DNA of 9,130 nt from an uncultured Eubacteriales bacterium (GCA_902782795.1 CACZOT010000030.1:1-9130), one strand, 5' to 3'; positions 1 through 6,195 are shown, counted from the first letter of the stretch. A program made the numbers and translations. Notes: generated by a model from the letters alone, not told the origin.

Positions 1-973
1 CCGAGGCGATGATCGTCACCGGCAGGACGATAGCGCAGATGGCCTCCGCGCATTCGCGGAAGAGCTCCACCACGCCCTTGGCGTCCTTCTTGGCGGCGCG
101 GCCGCTCATGCGCGAGAACATGACCGTCATCAGCGGAACGACCAGAACGCCCTGCACGAACGTCACAAGGCGGAAGGCGTAGTTCATGGCAGAGATCGCG
201 CCGACCTCCAGGCCGGAGGCCATGGATTTATCGACGATATTGTTGATCTCCGTCGCGCTCATGGAGAGGATCGCGGGCACGGCCAAGCGCAGCATGCGGC
301 GGATGGCCGGGTCAGCCGGATCGAACACCCAGCGGTACCGGAAGGACTTGCGCAGGGCGGGCAGCTGGATGGCCACCTGCAAGATCGCCGCGCAGAACAC
401 GCCCCAGGCCAGGGACTGCACGCCGAACTTGCGCGAAAAGAGCACCGCGGCCAGCACTACGCACACGCTCAGCGGGAAGCCTGTCAGCTGGGCGACGACG
501 AAGCGTTCCTGCGCGTTCAGGATGTTCATCAGCACCAGCGCCGCGATGGCGAAGAACAGCGCCGGCAGCATAATGCGCATCAGTTCCACCGCCAGATGGT
601 GCTGCTCCGGCCCAAAGCCCCCGTAGAGAAGCCCGATGAGCGGATCCGCCAGCAGATACATGGCGGCGGCCACCATCAACCCGAACGACGTGAAGATATT
701 CACCGCGTTGGAAGCCAGACGGTTCGCCGCGCGCAGGCCGCGGTCCGTGCGTGTCTGCACGTACAGAGGGATCAGCGTCGAGGAGATGCAGGAGCCGAAC
801 AGCAGAATCGGCACATAGTAGGTGCCGTAGGCCGCCGCATAGGCGTCCGCCTGCATGCGGGTCCCGAAATACGCCGCGACGATCGATTCGCGAACGAAGC
901 CGAACGCCTTGCTCAAAAGGATGACCAGCGTGACGGCCAGGGTCGTCCGGGCCGTCTGTTCCTTCTGGGACAT
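1..973 (-). CDS. murJ: Lipid II flippase MurJ (MviN family), N-terminal 324 residues; runs off the left edge
   Basis: MurJ is an integral membrane protein of the MOP superfamily that flips lipid II across the cytoplasmic membrane for peptidoglycan synthesis. I translated the minus strand from ATG 973 to the window edge with no stop, giving 324 residues of a family usually around 500-530 long. The sequence alternates hydrophobic helices with short basic loops. Family hallmarks are an N-terminal SKAFGFVRES segment (residues 21-30, with the conserved G-x-x-R of helix 1) and the block around residues 242-270, with EINNIVDKSMASGL followed by ISAMNYAFRL, which is highly characteristic of MurJ. The start is supported by GGAG 10 nt upstream; this Shine-Dalgarno overlaps the stop codon of the preceding SleB-like gene (TAAGGAG), with only 14 nt between the genes, so the two are probably translationally coupled. 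The C-terminal helices lie outside the window. A polysaccharide flippase of the Wzx type is the alternative, but the MurJ block makes it unlikely. Confidence 0.95.
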   Translation of the reverse strand, partial: MSQKEQTARTTLAVTLVILLSKAFGFVRESIVAAYFGTRMQADAYAAAYGTYYVPILLFGSCISSTLIPLYVQTRTDRGLRAANRLASNAVNIFTSFGLMVAAAMYLLADPLIGLLYGGFGPEQHHLAVELMRIMLPALFFAIAALVLMNILNAQERFVVAQLTGFPLSVCVVLAAVLFSRKFGVQSLAWGVFCAAILQVAIQLPALRKSFRYRWVFDPADPAIRRMLRLAVPAILSMSATEINNIVDKSMASGLEVGAISAMNYAFRLVTFVQGVLVVPLMTVMFSRMSGRAAKKDAKGVVELFRECAEAICAIVLPVTIIAS

Positions 974-987
974 GCAATCGTTTCTCC

Positions 988-1428
988 TTACTTCAAGAGG
1001 ATCTCGCCCGCCGCGGGAGCGGGTTCGTCGGAATACAGGGCGAAAGGCCCCTGAAAGCGCCAGAAGCGCAGGCGCTCCCAGGGCGTTTGGTCGCCATCGG
1101 CGGGAACGGCCCAGACGACCTCTTCAGGCGTCTGCCGAGCCTCGGCGGCGATCAGGCGACGCGCCGTTTGGAGGGAGCGCTCGTCATAGCGGGCGGAGGC
1201 GGAGAAGCCCTCGCGCAGGACGCTCGTCAGAGTCTGGCCGAACCCCGCCTGGCCCACGCGGTTCATCACCGTTTCCCCAAAGACGCGCTCCGTCTCCGGC
1301 GTGAGCGCGGCGCAATTAGCGTACAGGACGCGCGCCAGAGCCACGGTCTCTTCCCCATCCAGGGGGCTGAAGGTCCAAACCAGGGCGGCAATGGTCAGCA
1401 CGAGCAGCAGGGCGAATCTCTTTTTCAT
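988..1428 (-). CDS. Small exported SleB/Hydrolase_2-like protein with a degenerate active site
   Basis: The product is 146 residues. A short basic start (MKKR) and a hydrophobic segment at residues 5-20 form a signal peptide or membrane anchor, so the rest should lie outside the membrane. Residues 28-135 resemble the SleB/CwlJ hydrolase fold: ALARVLYA (30-37), VMNRV (54-58, like the family's VxNRV), a GFGQTLTSVL stretch (62-71, like FPxTIxxVI), and a C-terminal aromatic block (residues 120-132) where the family has its G-x-H-x-F ending. Family members are lytic enzymes that cleave peptidoglycan in spore cortex germination or wall turnover. Here the position after YA, which is Glu in active enzymes, is Asn38, and the following Gly-Glu is Ala-Leu, so catalysis is doubtful. 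I chose ATG 1428 rather than ATG 1434 because GGAGG lies 7 nt before the former and only 1 nt before the latter. murJ follows at 14 nt. Family assignment is from pattern recognition and is moderate. Confidence 0.62.
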   Translation of the reverse strand: MKKRFALLLVLTIAALVWTFSPLDGEETVALARVLYANCAALTPETERVFGETVMNRVGQAGFGQTLTSVLREGFSASARYDERSLQTARRLIAAEARQTPEEVVWAVPADGDQTPWERLRFWRFQGPFALYSDEPAPAAGEILLK

Positions 1429-1435
1429 GGGCATA

Positions 1436-1440
1436 CCTCC
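1436..1440 (-). promoter_or_regulatory. Ribosome binding site that decides the SleB-like start
   Basis: A full GGAGG lies 1 nt before ATG 1434 and 7 nt before ATG 1428. The second spacing is the normal one, so the protein should begin MKKR rather than MPMKK. The same five bases form the end of the 3' arm of the hairpin described separately. Confidence 0.75.
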
Positions 1441-1461
1441 CGAACCAGGCGTTTCAGGAGG
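1436..1461 (-). promoter_or_regulatory. Predicted hairpin that sequesters the ribosome binding site of the SleB-like gene
   Basis: Read on the minus strand as RNA, CCUCCUGAA (1461-1453) can pair with UUCGGGAGG (1444-1436) around the 8-nt loop ACGCCUGG. That is nine consecutive pairs, eight Watson-Crick and one U-G. The 3' arm contains the entire Shine-Dalgarno sequence, so the folded form should block ribosome binding until something opens it. The pairing is directly visible; its use as a translational switch is inference. Two GAGG tetramers further upstream in the leader could pair with the CCUC of the 5' arm and offer an alternative open fold. Confidence 0.5.
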
Positions 1462-1501
1462 ATGTGTATGCGCCTTTTGCCTCGCGTTGCCCTCGGAGCG
1501 G

Positions 1502-1530
1502 AAAAACCCGCCCGATATTCCCCGGCGCGC
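1502..1530 (-). terminator. Weak hairpin plus T-tract after vanW, possible partial terminator
   Basis: Six bases downstream of the vanW stop (TGA followed directly by TAA) the minus strand can form a short GC stem, CGCC (1527-1524) with GGCG (1512-1509), around an 11-nt loop, followed by GG and TTTTT (1506-1502). The perfect stem is only 4 bp, extendable by one pair past a mismatch. It is at best a leaky terminator or attenuator between the upstream genes and the SleB-like/murJ pair. It may also be chance in GC-rich DNA. Confidence 0.25.
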
Positions 1531-1536
1531 AGATTA

Positions 1537-3120
1537 TCAGCGGCCGACTTCGATGATGGCGCCCTTGGCCGCGTAGCTGCTGTAGCAGAGGAACTCCTTT
1601 TCGATGGGATTCCCGGCGGCGTCGTAGAAGATCTTGTAGGTGTTGACCTTGTAGCCTTTGCGTGCCTTGTCCTTGACGCGGGTCTCGCCGGTGGGCAGAT
1701 CGTCCACGTAGCGGTAGGTATCGCTGCCGGGGTTGGAGATCTCGGTGATCTGCGGCACGACTTCGATCTTCACGCCGTCGGTGCGCAATTTCCCGAAGAT
1801 GTGCACCTTGACGCGCTTATCGCTGTTGACATAGGCGACGATGTAGATCGGCTCGTCCTGGGAGTTGACGAATTTGAGATCCTGCAGGCCCCAGCTGACA
1901 GTGGCGTCCTTGCCCTTGTCGACGTACGTCACAGGGCGGGAATGCTGGTGCCGCTCGGTGATCTCGAGATCCGCCTTGACGGCGGCGTTGAACAGCGTCG
2001 TCGCCACCTGGCAGATGCCGCCGCCGATCTCCTCGCCCAGCTCGCCGCTGACATAGACGCCGGCCTTTTTGTAGCCTGCCGCCGCGGTGCGCTTGCCAAC
2101 GACCGCGTTAAAGGAGAACTCCTCCCCGGGCTGCAGGCATGTGCCGCTGATGGTCGAGCAGGCGAGCTTGATGTTGCTCAGGCGGTTCGCCGGCGAGGAC
2201 GAGGCGTTCGTCACCGCGACGGAGCGCTCGCCATAGCTTTCCTGGAGATCGGCCGCCGTGAGTGTCGGCGCGAGCACCGTGCGCTGCACCTCGACGGTTC
2301 CCCCCTCGCCCACCACGGCGAGAGCCTGCTGGTAGAGCTGGTCCGCGTCGACGATCTTGCCGGTCTGCTCCTCGGAAAAGGTGAACTGGCCGCGGTTGGG
2401 GATGAACCCGGTGACCTCGGAATTGAGCGCGGGCGTGGTGAGCTGCGCGGCGAGGGCGTCCGTCACGGAGCGGAGCGTCGCGGCGTCGTATCCGCGGGAA
2501 ACGGTATAGCTGCAGCCGTTCAGGGCGGCGGCGTAGCGTTCCTCGAGCGTGCCGTGGCGGCCGATCTCCCAGGCTCCGTGGAGCACGGCGGCGTAGTTGC
2601 TGCCGTAACCGGCCTGACCGGGCGTGATCGTATATGTCTCGCCGTCCAGGGTGAAGGTGACTCCGCCCGAGGAGGAAAGCGAGAGCTCTTTCTCTCGGAA
2701 GATCTCCGTCGCCTGGGAAAGGCGCATGCCGCCCAGATCCATGCCGTCGACGCACATGCCGGGATAAAAGGCGTCCGTATCGAGCATGGCGCGCATTTCC
2801 AGAAAATGGAAATAATCCGAGGTGCGCACGGCGCAGAACGCGCAGATGCCCGCCGCTATGGCGAAAAAGAGCGCGGAAAGCAGGCCGTACAGGGTCTTCC
2901 TGGCGCGGGCGCGGCGCTTGGCGACGGCTCGGCGCTTCTTCTGCGCCGGGCTCCTGCGGGGCTTCTTGGGAGAGGCCGCGCTTTGCGTCTTCTTCCGGGC
3001 CGTGTCTGTCTTCTTCTTGCGGGAAGAACTCCCGCTCTTTTTGGGCGCGTCGAACGCGGCGTCCAGCTCGTCGGGCGCGCCCGCGGTTGTCTTCTTCTTA
3101 GGTTGCGATTTGGTGGTCAT
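1537..3120 (-). CDS. Membrane-anchored VanW-family protein with peptidoglycan-binding-like and G5-like domains
   Basis: The product is 527 residues. Residues 1-76 are a very Lys/Arg-rich, low-complexity cytoplasmic tail; 77-98 are a single membrane helix; the remainder should be extracellular. About 115-275 looks like the YoaR-type putative peptidoglycan-binding domain (PG_binding_4), which typically precedes VanW domains. About 297-440 is the VanW domain, with the signature GEEIGGGICQVATTLFNAAV (362-381) and ERHQHS (389-394). About 455-525 resembles a G5 domain (DDLPTGETRV, then TYKIFYDAAGNPIEKE, ending IIEVG). The biochemical role of VanW is unknown; it takes its name from vancomycin-resistance clusters, but chromosomal copies like this one are common in Clostridia and do not imply resistance. 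Reading upstream in frame reaches another ATG at 3240, but ATG 3120 has AGGAG 5 nt before it and begins the basic tail, and the extra 40 residues would overlap the neighbouring gene. The gap to that gene is 26 nt. Confidence 0.9.
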   Translation of the reverse strand: MTTKSQPKKKTTAGAPDELDAAFDAPKKSGSSSRKKKTDTARKKTQSAASPKKPRRSPAQKKRRAVAKRRARARKTLYGLLSALFFAIAAGICAFCAVRTSDYFHFLEMRAMLDTDAFYPGMCVDGMDLGGMRLSQATEIFREKELSLSSSGGVTFTLDGETYTITPGQAGYGSNYAAVLHGAWEIGRHGTLEERYAAALNGCSYTVSRGYDAATLRSVTDALAAQLTTPALNSEVTGFIPNRGQFTFSEEQTGKIVDADQLYQQALAVVGEGGTVEVQRTVLAPTLTAADLQESYGERSVAVTNASSSPANRLSNIKLACSTISGTCLQPGEEFSFNAVVGKRTAAAGYKKAGVYVSGELGEEIGGGICQVATTLFNAAVKADLEITERHQHSRPVTYVDKGKDATVSWGLQDLKFVNSQDEPIYIVAYVNSDKRVKVHIFGKLRTDGVKIEVVPQITEISNPGSDTYRYVDDLPTGETRVKDKARKGYKVNTYKIFYDAAGNPIEKEFLCYSSYAAKGAIIEVGR

Positions 3121-3146
3121 AGTTGCTCCTGGTCGTGTTTGTTCAT

Positions 3147-3398
3147 TCAGCCGTCCAGCCCGCGGGACTGGCGGTCCATATCCTCGACGATGATATCGTA
3201 GATCTCGCCCTGTGTGGCGCAGAAGCGCAGGGTATTCCAAGGCTCGTTGGTGTGATAATGCACCTTGATGAGCTCGTCGTCTCCGGCGACGAGGAGGCTG
3301 TCTCCCTCGCTGGCGGCAAGGATGCCCTCGCGGATGGCGTCTTCGTCCAGGCCCTTGCCCTCGATGAGCAGCTGCGTATCGTAGCGGAATTCCAACAT
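3147..3398 (-). CDS. Standalone 83-residue protein resembling the middle domain of fatty acid kinase FakA (YloV/DAK family)
   Basis: This small protein matches, from memory of the family, the conserved central domain of FakA/YloV, the ATP-binding subunit that phosphorylates fatty acids held by FakB. Diagnostic stretches are EGDSLLVAGDDELIKVHYHT (31-50) and the ending GEIYDIIVEDMDRQ (64-77); FakA has the equivalents GDS-VV-DD--KVH-HT and GE---I-IENMREQ. The N-terminal DAK2 kinase domain and the C-terminal DegV-like domain are both absent, and the frame is clean from start to stop, so this is a compact gene rather than an obvious remnant. His47 and His49 retain the paired histidines of the family. 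The Cys of the usual GYCTE motif appears to be Asp7 in RYDTQ. There is no membrane segment or signal, so it should be cytoplasmic. ATG 3398 has AGGAAG 9 nt upstream, overlapping the end of rarA; the gene gap is 6 nt. No function can be assigned; a binding or regulatory role is only a guess. Confidence 0.78.
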   Translation of the reverse strand: MLEFRYDTQLLIEGKGLDEDAIREGILAASEGDSLLVAGDDELIKVHYHTNEPWNTLRFCATQGEIYDIIVEDMDRQSRGLDG

Positions 3399-3404
3399 GA
3401 CCGG

Positions 3405-4778
3405 TTACTTCCTTTCTTCTTCTGAAGTGTTGGGGAGGCCGCGCTCCTCTCGGATGCGGCGGATCTCTTTCTCAAAGCCGAGTTCTCCCGGCAGATAGTA
3501 CGGCATGCCCTGCGCCTCGAGGGGAGCGTACTGCTGCCGGACATAGTGGCCCGGGAAATCGTGCGCGTACTTGTAGCCCACGCCCGATCCGAGCCGATCC
3601 GCGCCGGAGTAGCTGGTATCGCGCAGATGCACTGGCACGGGCTGATAGCCTCCCCGGGCGGCGTCCGCCATGGCCTTGTCGATGGCCACGACGACGCTGT
3701 TGGATTTCGGGCTCTCGCACACGGTGATGATCGCCTGGGTGATGGGCAGCTTGGCCTCGGGCATGCCGATGGCTTCCAGCGCCTGCCAGGCGGCGGCCGC
3801 GGTGAGCATGGCGTTGGGGTTGGCCATACCGACGTCCTCGCTGGCGTGAGCGATCACCCTGCGAACGATGATGCGCGGGTCCACACCGGCGCGCTCCATG
3901 CGTGCGAACCACGCTAGGGCGGCGTCGCTGTCGGAGCCGCGCAGGCTCTTGCAGAAGGCGCTGAGCATGTCGTAATACATGCTCTCGTCCATCTGCAGGA
4001 CCGGCTTTTGGATGGATTCCTCCGCCACGGCGAGGTCGACCCGTATGGCGCCCGCCTTGTCCGGCGGCGTGGTCAGCACAGCCAGTTCCAGGGCGTTGAG
4101 CGCCGCGCGCACGTCTCCGTTGGCGACGCGGGCGATGTGCTCCAGCGCCTCGTCCGTCATTTCGACCGCGAGGCGGCCGTAGCCGCGGTCCGGGTCCGAA
4201 AGCGCGGCTTTGAGCGCATGCTTCACATCCTCCACGCCCAGCTTCTCAAACCGGAACAGGCGGCACCGGCTGACGATGGCGGGCGTCATGGCCACCATGG
4301 GGTTCTCCGTGGTGGAGCCGATAAAGCGGATGGTGCCCTGCTCGATGGCGGGCAGGATCGAATCCGACTGGGCCTTGGACCAGCGATGGCACTCGTCCAG
4401 AAGGAGGTAGGTCGGGCGGCCGTAGAGGCGCAGACGTTCTTCGGCGGCCTTGATGACCTCGCGCACGTCCGAAACGCCGCTGGTGACGGCGTTGAGCTTG
4501 ACGAATTCCGCCTGTGTGCCCTGCGCCGCGATGGACGCGAGAGTCGTCTTGCCGCAGCCGGGCGGGCCCCAGAAGATGGAGCTTGTGAGGCGGTCCGCCT
4601 CGATGGCGCGGCGCAACAGACGCCCTGGCCCGACGATATGCTCCTGGCCAATGAACTCATCCAGAGTGCGGGGGCGCATGCGGTCCGCCAGCGGCGCGAG
4701 CTTCTTGCGGCCATCGTCGTAGCCGCCGCTCTTGTGCCCGGCGGAACCGGACGGGCTGGAAAACAGGCTTTGCTGCAT
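3405..4778 (-). CDS. rarA: Replication-associated recombination protein A (RarA/MgsA, AAA+ ATPase)
   Basis: RarA (MgsA in E. coli, WRNIP1/Mgs1 in eukaryotes) is a clamp-loader-like AAA+ ATPase that acts at stalled replication forks and gaps. The 457 residues are a normal length for the family. Visible elements in order are the ADRMRPRTLDEFIGQEHIVG entry block (31-50), Walker A GPPGCGKT (71-78), Walker B LLLDEC followed by HRWSKAQ (125-136), sensor 1 GSTTENP (154-160) and an arginine-finger-like SRCRLF (170-175). The C-terminal tetramerisation region includes DPRIIVRRVIAHASEDVG and the late HLRDTSYSGADRLGSGVGY block typical of MgsA. The N terminus contains QQSLF (2-6), which resembles a sliding-clamp-binding pentapeptide. 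ATG 4778 has AAGGAG 6 nt upstream, and the gap to miaB is 18 nt, so the two are probably co-transcribed. Nothing appears truncated. Confidence 0.97.
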   Translation of the reverse strand: MQQSLFSSPSGSAGHKSGGYDDGRKKLAPLADRMRPRTLDEFIGQEHIVGPGRLLRRAIEADRLTSSIFWGPPGCGKTTLASIAAQGTQAEFVKLNAVTSGVSDVREVIKAAEERLRLYGRPTYLLLDECHRWSKAQSDSILPAIEQGTIRFIGSTTENPMVAMTPAIVSRCRLFRFEKLGVEDVKHALKAALSDPDRGYGRLAVEMTDEALEHIARVANGDVRAALNALELAVLTTPPDKAGAIRVDLAVAEESIQKPVLQMDESMYYDMLSAFCKSLRGSDSDAALAWFARMERAGVDPRIIVRRVIAHASEDVGMANPNAMLTAAAAWQALEAIGMPEAKLPITQAIITVCESPKSNSVVVAIDKAMADAARGGYQPVPVHLRDTSYSGADRLGSGVGYKYAHDFPGHYVRQQYAPLEAQGMPYYLPGELGFEKEIRRIREERGLPNTSEEERK

Positions 4779-4796
4779 ACGGTTCTCCTTTCCCGC

Positions 4797-6164
4797 TCAG
4801 ACGCGCTCTCCCCGCAGTGTGTTCCGCCCCGCGCCGGTGATGCGCACATCCACAAAAGAACCGACCAGATCCGCTTTTCCTGGGAAATTCACCGCAAGGA
4901 AGCGGCTGGTCTTGCCCATGACGGTCTCGCTGCTGCGCTCCGAAACGCCCTCGACGAGGACCCTTTCCACCCTGCCGACCTGCGAGGCCAGGGCCGAGGC
5001 GGTGTGCTCGTGCTGCAGGGCGATGAGCTCCTCGATGCGGCGCGTCTTTTCGGCGGCGGGCGTATCGTCCGGCATGGAGGCCGCGCGCGTGCCCTGACGC
5101 GGCGAGTAGATGAAGGTGAACGCGGCGTCGTAGCGCACCTCGCGGCAGAGGGAGAGCGTCTCCCGGAATTCCTCCTCCGTTTCGCCCGGGAAGCCGACGA
5201 TGATGTCCGTCGTCAGGCCGATGTCCGGACGCACGGCGCGCAGGCGCTCGACGAGGGAGAGATATTTTTCGCGCGTGTAGTGGCGGTTCATCTCCCGCAG
5301 GATCCGGTCCGAACCAGATTGCACCGGCAGATGCAGGTGCCCGCACAGGTGCTTGAGCGAACCGAACGCGGCGATGAGCTCGTCGGAAAGATCCTTGGGA
5401 TGCGAAGTCATGAAGCGGATGCGCGGGATCCCCATCTCGTCGAGCCTGCGCAGAAGCTCGGCGAAGGCCGCGCCGCCACCCTGGTAGGAATTGACGTTTT
5501 GGCCAAGCAGAGTGATCTCCTGCACGCCGCTGTCGCGCAACCGGCGCGCTTCCTCAAGGATGTCCTCCTGCGCCCGGGAACGTTCGCGACCGCGCACGTA
5601 GGGCACGATGCAATACGAACAGAAGTTGTTGCAGCCGTACATGATATTCACGAACGCGGAAAAACTGCTCTGCCGCACGGCGGGAAGCCCCTCCTGGAGG
5701 CCGCCTTCGCCGAGGATCTCAATGCCCCGCCGACCTTCCACGGCCTCGCGAACGAGGTGCCTGAGGCGGTAGAGGTTGTGCGTCCCGAAGACGATGTCCA
5801 CAAACGGATACATCTTGCGGATGCGCTCGGCCATGCCGGGCTCCTGCATCATGCAGCCGCCCACGGCGATGAGGAGATCCGGCTTGTCACGCTTGAGCTC
5901 CTTGAGCCAGATCACGTTGCCAAGGGCGCGGTTTTCAGCGTTTTCGCGCACGCAGCAGGTCTCGAACAGGACGAGATCCGCATCCTCGCGGCTTTCCGCT
6001 CGTGAAAACCCCATCTCCTCGAGAAGGCCCGCGGCCGTTTCACCGTCGCGCACGTTCATCTGGCAGCCGTAGACGACGATATGATACTTCTTCCCTTCGC
6101 CGATGGCGTCGCGCACAGCGCGGGCATCCATTTCCCGGGAAAAGCGATCGTACTCCTGTTCCAT
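4797..6164 (-). CDS. miaB: tRNA-2-methylthio-N6-dimethylallyladenosine synthase MiaB (radical SAM methylthiotransferase)
   Basis: MiaB inserts a methylthio group at C2 of N6-isopentenyl-adenosine-37 in tRNAs reading UNN codons, using two iron-sulfur clusters. The 455-residue product has the full architecture. The N-terminal methylthiotransferase domain carries its three cluster cysteines Cys34 (in VYGCQMN, which favours MiaB over RimO and MtaB), Cys70 and Cys104. The radical SAM domain has Cys178, Cys182 and Cys185 in GCNNFCSYC, and further conserved blocks LLGQNVNSY (219-227) and HLHLPVQSGS (276-285) and GFPGETEEEF (324-333). A C-terminal TRAM domain spans about 390-445. ATG 6164 has GAGGA 7 nt upstream; a second ATG at residue 12 lacks such support. 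The gap from rng is 31 nt, with no terminator or promoter that I can see. In many Firmicutes miaB is followed by mutS; here rarA follows. Confidence 0.96.
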   Translation of the reverse strand: MEQEYDRFSREMDARAVRDAIGEGKKYHIVVYGCQMNVRDGETAAGLLEEMGFSRAESREDADLVLFETCCVRENAENRALGNVIWLKELKRDKPDLLIAVGGCMMQEPGMAERIRKMYPFVDIVFGTHNLYRLRHLVREAVEGRRGIEILGEGGLQEGLPAVRQSSFSAFVNIMYGCNNFCSYCIVPYVRGRERSRAQEDILEEARRLRDSGVQEITLLGQNVNSYQGGGAAFAELLRRLDEMGIPRIRFMTSHPKDLSDELIAAFGSLKHLCGHLHLPVQSGSDRILREMNRHYTREKYLSLVERLRAVRPDIGLTTDIIVGFPGETEEEFRETLSLCREVRYDAAFTFIYSPRQGTRAASMPDDTPAAEKTRRIEELIALQHEHTASALASQVGRVERVLVEGVSERSSETVMGKTSRFLAVNFPGKADLVGSFVDVRITGAGRNTLRGERV

Positions 6165-6195
6165 GGTACAGTCCTCATTTCAGACCGAATTCTGT

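Larger units (their letters stand above)
1435..1536 (-). other. 102-nt leader between vanW and the SleB-like gene, the only sizeable gap in the window
   Basis: The leader holds, in transcription order, a second in-frame-type stop (TAA directly after the vanW TGA), the weak hairpin with T-tract, a purine-rich stretch with two GAGG tetramers, and the hairpin that hides the Shine-Dalgarno. I found no convincing sigma-A promoter: the best -10-like hexamer, CATACA near 1470, has no acceptable -35 partner at normal spacing. Every other intergenic gap here is 31 nt or less. Confidence 0.6.

Noticed and set aside
312..977. A 221-codon minus-strand frame over the murJ region
   Set aside because: It is out of frame with the MurJ translation, which has the family motifs and hydrophobic pattern; this frame gives an Arg/Gly/Ala/Asp-rich product.
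1463..1500. A promoter for the SleB-like and murJ genes in the leader
   Set aside because: The -10-like CATACA has no reasonable -35 hexamer at 16-18 nt, so it cannot be supported by eye.
1537..3120. Vancomycin resistance determinant
   Set aside because: VanW-domain proteins are widespread in chromosomes of Clostridia; no vanA/B-type ligase, vanH, vanX or two-component system is nearby.
1087..3201. A 704-codon open frame on the plus strand, antisense to vanW and the SleB-like gene
   Set aside because: It mirrors the GC-biased codon pattern of the real minus-strand genes, shows no recognisable motif, is rich in Gly/Arg/Ala/Val/Asp as such shadows are, and spans two genes and the leader.
3121..3240. 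A 40-residue N-terminal extension of the VanW protein from ATG 3240
   Set aside because: It would overlap the FakA-like gene by about 90 nt. The downstream ATG at 3120 has a well-placed AGGAG and starts the typical basic tail.
4008..6005. A 665-codon open frame on the plus strand, antisense to rarA and miaB
   Set aside because: Both minus-strand genes under it are unambiguous and full length. The plus-strand product resembles no family and begins in the middle of rarA.
6165..6195. Terminator or promoter between rng and miaB
   Set aside because: The 31-nt gap contains only 3-4 bp inverted matches and no T-tract; it is adequately explained as a short spacer with the miaB ribosome binding site.
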